Positions 49,160 to 56,718 of a stretch of 64,000 bases of DNA are shown in pieces. A model generated the notes under the pieces. The model ran no database searches. It saw only the letters and a list, made by a program, of their open reading frames with translations, and was not told where the DNA came from. The stretch lies in assembly GCF_001865575.2 (NCBI RefSeq), contig NZ_CP017561.2, positions 310,001-374,000 of the forward strand, in the 5' to 3' direction. Source of the DNA: Paraburkholderia sprentiae WSM5005 (GTDB taxonomy: Bacteria > Pseudomonadota > Gammaproteobacteria > Burkholderiales > Burkholderiaceae). Numbering within the stretch: position 1 is the stretch's first letter; every line of letters starts with the position of its first letter. Position numbers and translations under genes: made by a program.

Positions 49160-50806
49160 ATGTTGAAAAAGCTGTCGATTCGCACCAGCCTCACCCTGAT
49201 GATCGTATTCTTCGGCATCGTGCTGCTGCTCGGCGCGGCCGCGGGATTGCTCTCGCTGCGTTCGTCGAACGCGTCGCTGCAGCAGATGTACACGATCGAC
49301 ACGCCGGCCGTCGCCGACCTCGAAGGCAGCGCCGGCCAGCTGTTGCGTCTGCGTCTGGCGCTCGCGACGTACGCGTCGCTCGTCGCGCTGAACGATCAGG
49401 ACGGCGCGAACGCCGTGCTCCATCGCTTCGATCAGTACCGCAAATCCTCCGATGAACGACTTGCCCACTATCTGAGCCACGCGGGTGCGGATGCCGATGA
49501 GCAGCGTCTGATCGCCGACATGCAGCACAAGCGCGACACCTTCCTGCACGACGGCGTCGAACCGACGCTCGCCGCGCTCAAGTCGAGCGACACCAACGCC
49601 TTCGAACAATTACAGGCGCACAAGCTGCCGTCGCTGTACAGCGCGTACGAGAAGGCGATGCTCGCGCTCGAGCAGTTGCAGCTCGATCACGGCGCGCAGC
49701 GCTATCAGGATGCGCAGGACCTGTTCTACGCGATTAGTACGGCGGTGGCGATCGGCATTGCGCTGTCGCTGGCCGGCGGCTTTCTCGCCCGCTTCATGCT
49801 CGCGCGTGCGATCGTCGCGCCGGTCGATGCGACCATCGCGCAGTTCCAGCGCATCGCCAACGGCGACCTGAGTGGCCGCATCGAAGTGCTCGGCGACAAC
49901 GAAATGGGCCGTCTCGCGGCCGCGCTGCGCAGGATGCAGGAATCGCTGATCACGACCGTGAACGCGGTTCGTCAAGGCACCGAATCGATCGACACCGGCG
50001 TCAGCGAGATCGCGGCCGGCAACGCCGATCTGTCGCAGCGCACCGAGGAGCAGGCGGCGGCGCTGGAGGAAACAGCCGCGAGCATCGAAGAGCTGACGTC
50101 GACGGTCAAGCAGACGGCCGACAACGCGAAAGAGGCGAGCTCGCTCGCGCAGGGCGCCTCGACGCTGGCCGCGCAAGGCGGCGAGCTGACCGAGCAGGTG
50201 GTCGGTACGATGCACGGCATCGTCGACGATTCGCGGCGGATTGCCGACATCGTCGGCGTGATCGAGGGGATCGCTTTCCAGACCAACATCCTCGCGCTGA
50301 ATGCCGCAGTCGAGGCGGCGCGCGCCGGCGAGCAGGGACGCGGCTTCGCGGTCGTCGCGAGCGAAGTGCGCTCGCTCGCGCAACGCAGCGCGGCGGCGGC
50401 CAAGGAGATCAAAGGCTTGATCGATGCGTCGACCACGCGGGTGGAGCAGGGCTCGCAACTCGTCGAACGCTCGGGCACGACGATGAACGACATCGTCGGG
50501 GCGATCGCGCGCGTCAGTTCGATCATGAACGAGATCGCGGCGGCGGCGCTCGAACAGAGCACCGGCATCGATCAGGTCAATCTGGCGGTCGGTCAGATGG
50601 ACGAGGTCACGCAACAGAATGCGGCGCTCGTCGAGCAGGCGGCCGCGGCGGCGAGTTCGCTCGAAGACCAGGCGCGGCGCTTGTCGGCGGCGGTGGCGGT
50701 GTTTCGGACTGGCAGCGAGTCGCGCGGCAGTGCTTCGGCGCTCGGCGCGAAGCCGGCCGGTGTTGCCGGCGAGCGGAGACTGGATAGCGAGTTCGTCGCG
50801 GTGTGA
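49160..50806 (+). CDS. Methyl-accepting chemotaxis protein
   Basis: Transmembrane chemoreceptor (548 residues). TM1 at about 10-32 ([21 protein letters not shown]), a four-helix periplasmic ligand domain (Tar/TarH-like, ~33-190), TM2 at ~195-215, a HAMP domain ([26 protein letters not shown]) and the cytoplasmic signalling tip with [43 protein letters not shown]. It lacks the NWETF pentapeptide for CheR/CheB tethering (ends SEFVAV). Start at 49160 has AAGGAG upstream. No che genes nearby, so the ligand and partners are unknown. Confidence 0.95.
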   Translation: MLKKLSIRTSLTLMIVFFGIVLLLGAAAGLLSLRSSNASLQQMYTIDTPAVADLEGSAGQLLRLRLALATYASLVALNDQDGANAVLHRFDQYRKSSDERLAHYLSHAGADADEQRLIADMQHKRDTFLHDGVEPTLAALKSSDTNAFEQLQAHKLPSLYSAYEKAMLALEQLQLDHGAQRYQDAQDLFYAISTAVAIGIALSLAGGFLARFMLARAIVAPVDATIAQFQRIANGDLSGRIEVLGDNEMGRLAAALRRMQESLITTVNAVRQGTESIDTGVSEIAAGNADLSQRTEEQAAALEETAASIEELTSTVKQTADNAKEASSLAQGASTLAAQGGELTEQVVGTMHGIVDDSRRIADIVGVIEGIAFQTNILALNAAVEAARAGEQGRGFAVVASEVRSLAQRSAAAAKEIKGLIDASTTRVEQGSQLVERSGTTMNDIVGAIARVSSIMNEIAAAALEQSTGIDQVNLAVGQMDEVTQQNAALVEQAAAAASSLEDQARRLSAAVAVFRTGSESRGSASALGAKPAGVAGERRLDSEFVAV

Positions 50807-50965
50807 CGCGAGCCATTGCGCTGCGTCACCGCGCGGCTTGTCGCTGTCCCGGCACTGGATGGCCGCGCAATACGTCGCGACGGCATCGAGCGCTAGCGAC
50901 GCGCAGCGTGCGGCCATTCGTTGGACGCGTCAATGGACGATGCTTTGCGCCAACGCCGGTGCGGG

Positions 50966-51853
50966 TCATGCAAAGAGCCGCACCAGCGCATCACGGGCAT
51001 TGCTGACCAGTTCGCTTTCGCCCGGACGCCCCGGCAGCAGATGAAACTCGATGGCGGGCAGCGGCGGCAGGCCGATGTTCGCGGCGCACGCGACCACGCC
51101 GCCGCCGAGCGAGGACTCGTTCAGACAGGAAATGCCGAGCCCCGCCTTCAATGCGAGTTGCAGTCCCGCGACGCCAGACGCCGAATGTGACACCACGTAG
51201 GGCACCTTGTGTTCGTCGAGCAATTTGACGACGAAGCGCTGCAACTGACATGTCGAGGGCAGTAGCACCAGCCGGTACGGCGCGGCGGGGCGAGTGCCGG
51301 CATCGGCGCAACTGGCCCACAACAGCTTTTCGCGCCGCACGACGATGCTCGCGGCACCGGCACTCGCGCCGCGCGCGCGCGTTTGGCCGGTGACGAGCCG
51401 CGCCGACAAACCGATGTCGAACGACGCGTGATCGTCCGCGCTGCTGTCGATCAACGCGCTGGGCTGCACCGTCACATGCAGCTTCAGCCGCGGATGCTGT
51501 TCCGAAAACGTCTTGAGGATGCGCGCGATGTCGTGCGGCCGGAAGTAATCGGTAATCGCGATGCGCAGTTCGCCGTCGAGCGAGCGACCTTGCAGGTCGT
51601 CGAACGCCGCTTCGCTCATCGCGATGATGCGCCGCGCGTGCTCGAGCAGACGCTCGCCGGCAGGCGTCGGGCTCACGCCCTGTCGACCGCGCACGAAGAG
51701 CGGCTGGCCGGCGCGCTCCTCGAGCTTCTTTAGCTGCTCGCTCACCGACGACTGCGACAGGAACACGCGCTCGGCGCCTGCCGACACCCCGCCCGATTCG
51801 GCGACTGCGACGAAGGTCCGCAACTGCGCGAGGTCGAAACCGCGTTGGCTCAT
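50966..51853 (-). CDS. LysR-family transcriptional regulator
   Basis: 295-residue LTTR: N-terminal winged helix (DLAQLRTFVAVAESGGVSAGAERVFLSQSSVSEQLKKLEE) and an effector-binding domain starting ELRIAITDYFRPHDIARIL. It is divergent from an MFS transporter gene by 95 bases. That gap contains a 10-base direct repeat 31 bases apart and an inverted repeat, fitting the usual LTTR control of a divergent target. The effector is unknown. Confidence 0.93.
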   Translation of the reverse strand: MSQRGFDLAQLRTFVAVAESGGVSAGAERVFLSQSSVSEQLKKLEERAGQPLFVRGRQGVSPTPAGERLLEHARRIIAMSEAAFDDLQGRSLDGELRIAITDYFRPHDIARILKTFSEQHPRLKLHVTVQPSALIDSSADDHASFDIGLSARLVTGQTRARGASAGAASIVVRREKLLWASCADAGTRPAAPYRLVLLPSTCQLQRFVVKLLDEHKVPYVVSHSASGVAGLQLALKAGLGISCLNESSLGGGVVACAANIGLPPLPAIEFHLLPGRPGESELVSNARDALVRLFA

Positions 51854-51861
51854 GATTCGGT

Positions 51862-51902
51862 TTTTCCGATGATGACGATCTGAATTTCCGGCTTTTCCGA
51901 TG
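51862..51902. promoter_or_regulatory. Direct repeats in the LysR/MFS intergenic region
   Basis: TTTTCCGATG occurs at 51862-51871 and 51893-51902, 31 bases (about three helical turns) apart. The first also lies within TCGG-N5-CCGA. A good candidate binding site for the divergent LysR-type regulator. Confidence 0.45.
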
Positions 51903-51922
51903 GAATGCCCACCCGTAGCATA

Positions 51923-51943
51923 CCTCCGAACGATATGCGGAGG
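51923..51943 (+). promoter_or_regulatory. Inverted repeat overlapping the ribosome-binding site of the MFS gene
   Basis: CCTCCG-N9-CGGAGG. The right arm contains the GGAGG Shine-Dalgarno five bases before the ATG at 51949. Folded in RNA it would mask the ribosome-binding site; in DNA it could be an operator half-site pair. Confidence 0.45.
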
Positions 51944-51948
51944 GTGTG

Positions 51949-53301
51949 ATGGTAAATGGATCTATGACAGCGTCGCGCGGCGCCGGGGCACGCGGCGCGG
52001 AGCATCGCTGGAAGGTGCTGGGCGTGGGCTTTGCCGCGAATGCGAGCTTTTCCGCGGCGTTTTCGGGTATCCCGACGACCGCGGTGTTCCTGCGCTCGGA
52101 CTACCATCTGGCCAACCATGGGCTCGGCCTCGTGCTCGGTATGCTCGGACTCGGCATCGCGGTTAGCGAGTTGCCGTGGGGGCTTCTGACCGACCGCTGG
52201 GGCGATCGTCGTGTGCTGCTGCTCGGGTTGCTGTCGACCGCGGCGGCGCTCGCCGGTCTGGCGCTGTTCGTCTCGCCGGGCGGCGCGCGTGCGCCGGGCA
52301 TCGTGCCGCTCGCGCTCGGCTTGCTGCTGGTCGGGTTGCTGGGCGGCAGCGTCAATGGATCGAGCGGCCGAGCGGTGATGGCGTGGTTTCGCGAAGGCGA
52401 GCGCGGCCTCGCGATGAGCATCCGCCAGACCGCCGTGCCGGCGGGCGGTGGACTCGGCGCATTGGTGCTGCCGGTGCTCGCCTCGCGCTTCGGTTTTGCA
52501 AGCGCCTATGCGGTGCTGGCGTTGGCGTGCGCGGTCACCGCATGGTTCGCATGGTGCTGGCTGCATGAGCCCGCGCACGCGGGCGATGCGTCGGCGGCCA
52601 ACGGAGCGCTCGCGAGTGCGGCGGCGCCCAGCGCGCGGTGCGTAGACGCCGCCAAGGTCAGCACGCCGCCGCCGAGCATGTCTCCGTTGCGCCACATCGC
52701 GATCTGGCGCGTCGCGCTCGGCGCAGGCACGCTGTGCGTGCCACAGATTGCCGTGATCACGTTCGGCACGGTGTTCCTGAACGACTTCTGCCGCGCTGGC
52801 GTGTTCGCGATCAGCGCGACGATGGCCGCGGTCCAGACCGGCGCCGCGATCGCGCGGGTCTGGAGCGGTGCGTGGACCGATCGACGCGGTAACCGTCGCG
52901 CGTACATGCGGGCCTGCAGTTTGTTGACCGCCGGGTTGTTCGTGCTGCTGGCGCTCGCGACCGCGCTCGTCGGCATGCATCGCGCCGGGGCGGTTGCGCT
53001 GTTCGCGCTGATGATCGTGCTCGGCGGAGTCAGCGCGTCGGCGTGGCATGGCGTCGCGTTCACCGAACTCGCTACGCTCGCCGGTCCGTGCCGCGCGGGC
53101 ACCGCGCTCGCGATGGGCAACACCTGCGTGTTCGTCACGCTGTTCCTGACGCCGCTCGCGATTCCGGCGCTGCTGTCGATCGGAGCATGGCCGCTGGTGT
53201 GGGCGGTGACGAGCGCCTGCGCGTTGCTCGCGTTGCCGGTGTTTCCGCGCGCCGCGCCGACGCATGCGATGCGCGCGCCGCGTGCTTGTGATGCCGCGTA
53301 A
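51949..53301 (+). CDS. MFS transporter controlled by the divergent LysR-type regulator
   Basis: About 450 residues with 12 predicted helices: RWKVLGVGFAANASFSAAFSGIPTTAVFLRSDYHLANHGLGLVLG at the start, motif A LPWGLLTDRWGDRRVLLLG, SVNGSSGRAVMAWFREGERGLAMSIRQTAVPAGGGLGAL in helices 4-5, and a hydrophilic Ala/Ser-rich central loop (around residues 205-240). The helix 4-5 pattern resembles NarK/NreB-like and organic-anion MFS groups, but the substrate is undetermined. The start ATG at 51949 follows GGAGG by five bases. Confidence 0.9.
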   Translation: MVNGSMTASRGAGARGAEHRWKVLGVGFAANASFSAAFSGIPTTAVFLRSDYHLANHGLGLVLGMLGLGIAVSELPWGLLTDRWGDRRVLLLGLLSTAAALAGLALFVSPGGARAPGIVPLALGLLLVGLLGGSVNGSSGRAVMAWFREGERGLAMSIRQTAVPAGGGLGALVLPVLASRFGFASAYAVLALACAVTAWFAWCWLHEPAHAGDASAANGALASAAAPSARCVDAAKVSTPPPSMSPLRHIAIWRVALGAGTLCVPQIAVITFGTVFLNDFCRAGVFAISATMAAVQTGAAIARVWSGAWTDRRGNRRAYMRACSLLTAGLFVLLALATALVGMHRAGAVALFALMIVLGGVSASAWHGVAFTELATLAGPCRAGTALAMGNTCVFVTLFLTPLAIPALLSIGAWPLVWAVTSACALLALPVFPRAAPTHAMRAPRACDAA

Positions 53302-53524
53302 AAGACCGGAGAACAGCGTCGGTGCCCGCGCATTGTTTGGTAGAACTATGAATTGTTCCGATTCTTGAGCCGGATTAGGAACGCTCCGATTGTCGTGAAT
53401 TTTCGAGAATGCTCAGATGCTTTACCGGCACGTCGCTCGAGTACCGCGACGCAGATCGACGCATGCCGCATGACAGTCATTCCTGCGCACATTCCGACCA
53501 TTCTTATGACGAGCGAGACTAATC

Positions 53525-54193
53525 GTGGCGAATCTTCGAATCATTCTGGCGGATGACCATCCATTCGTCCTGCTTGGCCTGAAATCGACTCTGGAGAGGC
53601 GCGAAGGTCTGTCTGTCGTCGGTCAGGCGCAGACGCCGACCGAGTTGATTGCACTGCTGCAACACACGAAGTGCGACGTGCTCGTCGTCGATCTTTCGAT
53701 GCCCGATCCCGCCGGCGAGATTGGCGACGGACCCGGCCTGATCCGGCGCATTCGCGGCGAGTGGCCGTCATTGCGCGTCGTCGTCGTGACCGCGCAGACG
53801 AATGCCGCGATGTTGCGTGTCATCGCCGCCGATGCCGCGGTCAGCGTGCTCGGCAAAACCGACTCGCTCGAAGAACTGCCGCAAGCCGTCTACGACAGCG
53901 CGCGCGGCACGCGTTACCTGGGCCACTCGGTGGTCGAAACGCTCGCGCGTTCGGAGCAGGACAACGGTCTGTTCGTTTCGGCCCTGCTGCTGTCGAAGCG
54001 GCAGACCGACATCCTGCGCAGGCTGGTGAGCGGCGAGTCCATCGCGCAGATCGCTGCGGCGCTCGGTTGCCATCGCCGCACGGTGAGCCGGCACAAGCGC
54101 GAAGCAATGGCGCGGCTTGGCGTCAACGACGATCCCGCGCTTTTCTCTTGTGTGCGCGCATGCGGCACGCTGCTGCTCGAACCGGGAACCTAG
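53525..54193 (+). CDS. RcsB-like LuxR-type response regulator 1
   Basis: 222 residues, GTG start. Receiver domain: acidic pair D10/D11 (ADDHP), phosphorylation Asp D56 (VLVVDLSMPD), Lys K111. The segment LSMPDPAGEIGDGPGLI resembles the extended loop of RcsB. A C-terminal LuxR-type helix-turn-helix spans residues ~157-200 (LSKRQTDILRRLVSGESIAQIAAALG). Its recognition helix is HRRTVSRHKREAMARLGV rather than the KTIS-QK-AM-KL of the next two regulators, so it probably binds a different site. First of three tandem regulators; RR2 starts 132 bases later. Confidence 0.93.
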   Translation: MANLRIILADDHPFVLLGLKSTLERREGLSVVGQAQTPTELIALLQHTKCDVLVVDLSMPDPAGEIGDGPGLIRRIRGEWPSLRVVVVTAQTNAAMLRVIAADAAVSVLGKTDSLEELPQAVYDSARGTRYLGHSVVETLARSEQDNGLFVSALLLSKRQTDILRRLVSGESIAQIAAALGCHRRTVSRHKREAMARLGVNDDPALFSCVRACGTLLLEPGT

Positions 54194-54325
54194 GCTTCGC
54201 GCGTGTTGATTGGTCCATTTCAGAGCGCTCTTATGTTTGTCGCAAAAGAAATGCTCGACCATTGCGTGAGCGCCGGTCACACAAAACAAGGTGTCGGAAA
54301 ATGAAACATCGAGGAGCGCCAGACG

Positions 54326-55015
54326 ATGAACCTCTTGGCTGCATCAGGCACGCCTGTTCGAACGATCATCGCGGACGATCATCCGCTGGTTCTGCTGGCT
54401 ATAGAAAATCTGATTTGCAATTATCCCAACCTGAAGGTGGTTGGCCGTGCGGCGGACGTCGCCGAACTCTTCATCGAAGTCGATCGCAGTCCTTGCGATC
54501 TCGTGCTGATGGACCTTTACATGCCGGGAGGGCACCACGACAACCGGTTCGACGTCGTCAGGCAGTTCAAGGCGCGCTATCCCAACGTGGCGCTCGTCAT
54601 TCTGACAATGGAAACGGAGGCGGCGACGCTGCGCAAGGTGATATCGCTCGGCGTGGATGGGCTGCTGAGCAAGCGCGATCGCATCGACCTCATTCATGTC
54701 GCGGTGGTGATGGCGCTGGCGCGCGAGTGTTATGTCGGTCCCGCGGTGCGCGCCATGCTGACCGACGTCGCGCTGACGCAACGTCTCGACTTCGTGCGCG
54801 CCAGGCTGTCTCGCCGCGAGCTCGAGGTTTTTACGCAGTATGCGTCAGGACTTGGCGTCACGGAAATCGCTACGCGGCTCGGACGTAGTGTGAAGACGAT
54901 CAGCGCGCAGAAGTGCATGGCCATGCGCAAGCTGTCGTTGAATAGCGACGCCGAACTTTTCCGCTTCGCCGTCGAGCATGGAGTAGTACCGGAAACGTGT
55001 GGCAACAACCGCTAA
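54326..55015 (+). CDS. RcsB-like LuxR-type response regulator 2
   Basis: 229 residues. Receiver with D17/D18 (IADDHPLVLLAIENL), phospho-acceptor D63 (LVLMDLYMPGG) and K116 (LLSKRD). DNA-binding domain ~161-205: LSRRELEVFTQYASGLGVTEIATRLGRSVKTISAQKCMAMRKLSL. The KTISxQK-AM-KL recognition helix is the hallmark of RcsB, the capsule/stress regulator of enterobacteria. Ribosome-binding site GAGGAG upstream. Second member of the array. Confidence 0.93.
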   Translation: MNLLAASGTPVRTIIADDHPLVLLAIENLICNYPNLKVVGRAADVAELFIEVDRSPCDLVLMDLYMPGGHHDNRFDVVRQFKARYPNVALVILTMETEAATLRKVISLGVDGLLSKRDRIDLIHVAVVMALARECYVGPAVRAMLTDVALTQRLDFVRARLSRRELEVFTQYASGLGVTEIATRLGRSVKTISAQKCMAMRKLSLNSDAELFRFAVEHGVVPETCGNNR

Positions 55016-55123
55016 CTGAGCGGCAACATGCCGCGCAGGGGCGCGGCGAATATATCGGCATAACCGGGGAGACACGTTTCGTGCGGTATGCCGATCGACA
55101 TCATAAGAAAGTCGCGGGAAACA

Positions 55124-55768
55124 ATGACAAACAAGATTCACGTCGTCGTGGCGGACGATCACGACTCTATTCGTGCGGGCGTCCGATTTTTGCTGCGCGA
55201 TAAGCCGAATATCGAAATTGTCGGCGAAGCGGCCGACACCTCGGGTCTCGCGAAGCTGCTCGATGCCTGCGCATGCGACGTCGTCGTGTCGGACATTGGC
55301 ATGCCGGGACTCGACGGAGACACTAGCGCGGTGCCGCTATTGCGTCGGCTGTTACGGCGCATGCCGCATCCGCAGGTGGTCGTGCTGACCATGATCGAGC
55401 GTGCGCATATGTTGGCCGGCTTGCGCCATATCGGTGTGACCGGAATCGTCGACAAGCGCGACGCCGTTGGCGGATTGATCGATGCAATCGAAGCCGTTGC
55501 GGCCGGGGGGACCCATCTATCGGAGCAGGTTCGGGCCGCACTCGCGGCTGCGGAACCTGCTCCGCCCGGGCGCGGCGGTGCGATGAGCGCGCGCGAGTGG
55601 GAGGTGTTCCAACTCTATGTACGAGGCCTCGCGGTGCACGAGATCGCCACGCGCCTGCGACGTAGCGACAAAACCATCAGCACGCAAAAACGCAGCGCGA
55701 TGCGCAAGCTCGGACTGGAAACAGAAGCCGACCTGATCAACTACGCCAGTCAAATCGGGCTGATATGA
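55124..55768 (+). CDS. RcsB-like LuxR-type response regulator 3
   Basis: 214 residues from the ATG at 55124 (MTNKIHVVVADDHD); an upstream in-frame ATG at 55088 lacks better signals. Receiver with D11/D12, phospho-acceptor D57 (VVVSDIGMPGLDG) and K111 (VDKRDA). HTH ~155-198: MSAREWEVFQLYVRGLAVHEIATRLRRSDKTISTQKRSAMRKLGL, again RcsB-like. The C-terminus ends LINYASQIGLI, parallel to the RcsB tail. Aquaporin gene follows after 203 bases. Confidence 0.93.
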   Translation: MTNKIHVVVADDHDSIRAGVRFLLRDKPNIEIVGEAADTSGLAKLLDACACDVVVSDIGMPGLDGDTSAVPLLRRLLRRMPHPQVVVLTMIERAHMLAGLRHIGVTGIVDKRDAVGGLIDAIEAVAAGGTHLSEQVRAALAAAEPAPPGRGGAMSAREWEVFQLYVRGLAVHEIATRLRRSDKTISTQKRSAMRKLGLETEADLINYASQIGLI

Positions 55769-55971
55769 GGCCAGTATCAGATTTTTCCGATTGGTGCGGC
55801 GTGGGGCGCACTCAATAATCCTGCCCGCCGCCGTTCATCGCGCCTTGCGCCGCAAGTGTCGCAGTGGCTAGTTCGTGATCCGATTAGTGGTGGATCAGGG
55901 AAATCCGGTGCAGACCTCGTCGCGCGACGGGGTTCGGCGTCTGTGCCTCGTACTTGACGGATGGGATAGAG

Positions 55972-56718
55972 ATGGTTGCACTAGGCAAGCGATTGTGGAG
56001 CGAGAGTGTGGGTACGGCATGGCTGGTGTTCGTCGGCTGCGGCAGTACGGTGCTGGACACTACGGGCGTGCTGCAGGCCAGTGGCGCCATGCAGATGTCG
56101 TTGGCATTCGGTCTTGCGCTCGCTACCGGCAGCTATGCCTTCGGCAAGATTTCCGGTGCGCATTTCAATCCCGCCGTTACCGTTGGCCTGGCAGTCGCGC
56201 AGCGCTTTCCGGTGCGCGATCTGTTGCCCTATATTGCCGCGCAAATCGCGGGCGCAATCGTCGCTGCGGCGTTGCTCGCCTACCTCGCGAGCGGCCGGCC
56301 GGGTTTCGAACTCGCCGCGAGTGAATTCGCGGCGAACGGCTTCGGCGCTCATTCGCCCGCCGACTATCCTTTGCATTCGGCGCTGGTCGTGGAGTTCGTG
56401 CTGTCGGTCGTGTTCGTCGGGGCCTGCCTACTGGTCGTCGTTCGAAAAGAGCTGGCAACGATTGCGCCGTTCGTCACCGGTGCATGTCTGATGCTCGTCT
56501 ACCTCGTGTCCATTCCGGTCACCAATGGAGCGGTCAATCCCGCCCGCTCGACCGCGCAGGCGCTGTTCGTCGGCAACTGGGCGCTGGACCAGTTGTGGCT
56601 GTTCTGGGCTGCGCCGTTGGCCGGCGCGATCGCGGCTGGCGTGCTGTTTTCGTTGCTGGGCGGCCGAGCCGATTCGTCCCCCGTGTCGTTAGTGGACGGG
56701 CAGGGTGACGTTTCGTGA
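55972..56718 (+). CDS. Aquaporin (MIP family) with altered selectivity filter
   Basis: 248-residue six-helix channel closest to AqpZ: LWSESVGTAWLVFVGCGSTVL, first NPA in GAHFNPAVT (66-68), LVSIPVTNGAVNPARSTAQALF with second NPA (189-191), then WALDQLWLFWAAPLAGAI. By alignment to AqpZ the filter residues are F46, Tyr177 (His174 in AqpZ), Gly186 (Thr183) and R192. The pore may therefore differ from a strict water channel. The stop overlaps the GTG start of the hybrid kinase by four bases (GTGA), so the two are translationally coupled. ATG at 55972 chosen over a TTG six codons upstream. Confidence 0.92.
   Translation: MVALGKRLWSESVGTAWLVFVGCGSTVLDTTGVLQASGAMQMSLAFGLALATGSYAFGKISGAHFNPAVTVGLAVAQRFPVRDLLPYIAAQIAGAIVAAALLAYLASGRPGFELAASEFAANGFGAHSPADYPLHSALVVEFVLSVVFVGACLLVVVRKELATIAPFVTGACLMLVYLVSIPVTNGAVNPARSTAQALFVGNWALDQLWLFWAAPLAGAIAAGVLFSLLGGRADSSPVSLVDGQGDVS

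Noticed and set aside
51850..53265. 471-codon minus-strand frame opposite the LysR-linked MFS gene
   Set aside because: Low-complexity Arg/His/Glu composition and full overlap with a well-supported transporter on the other strand.
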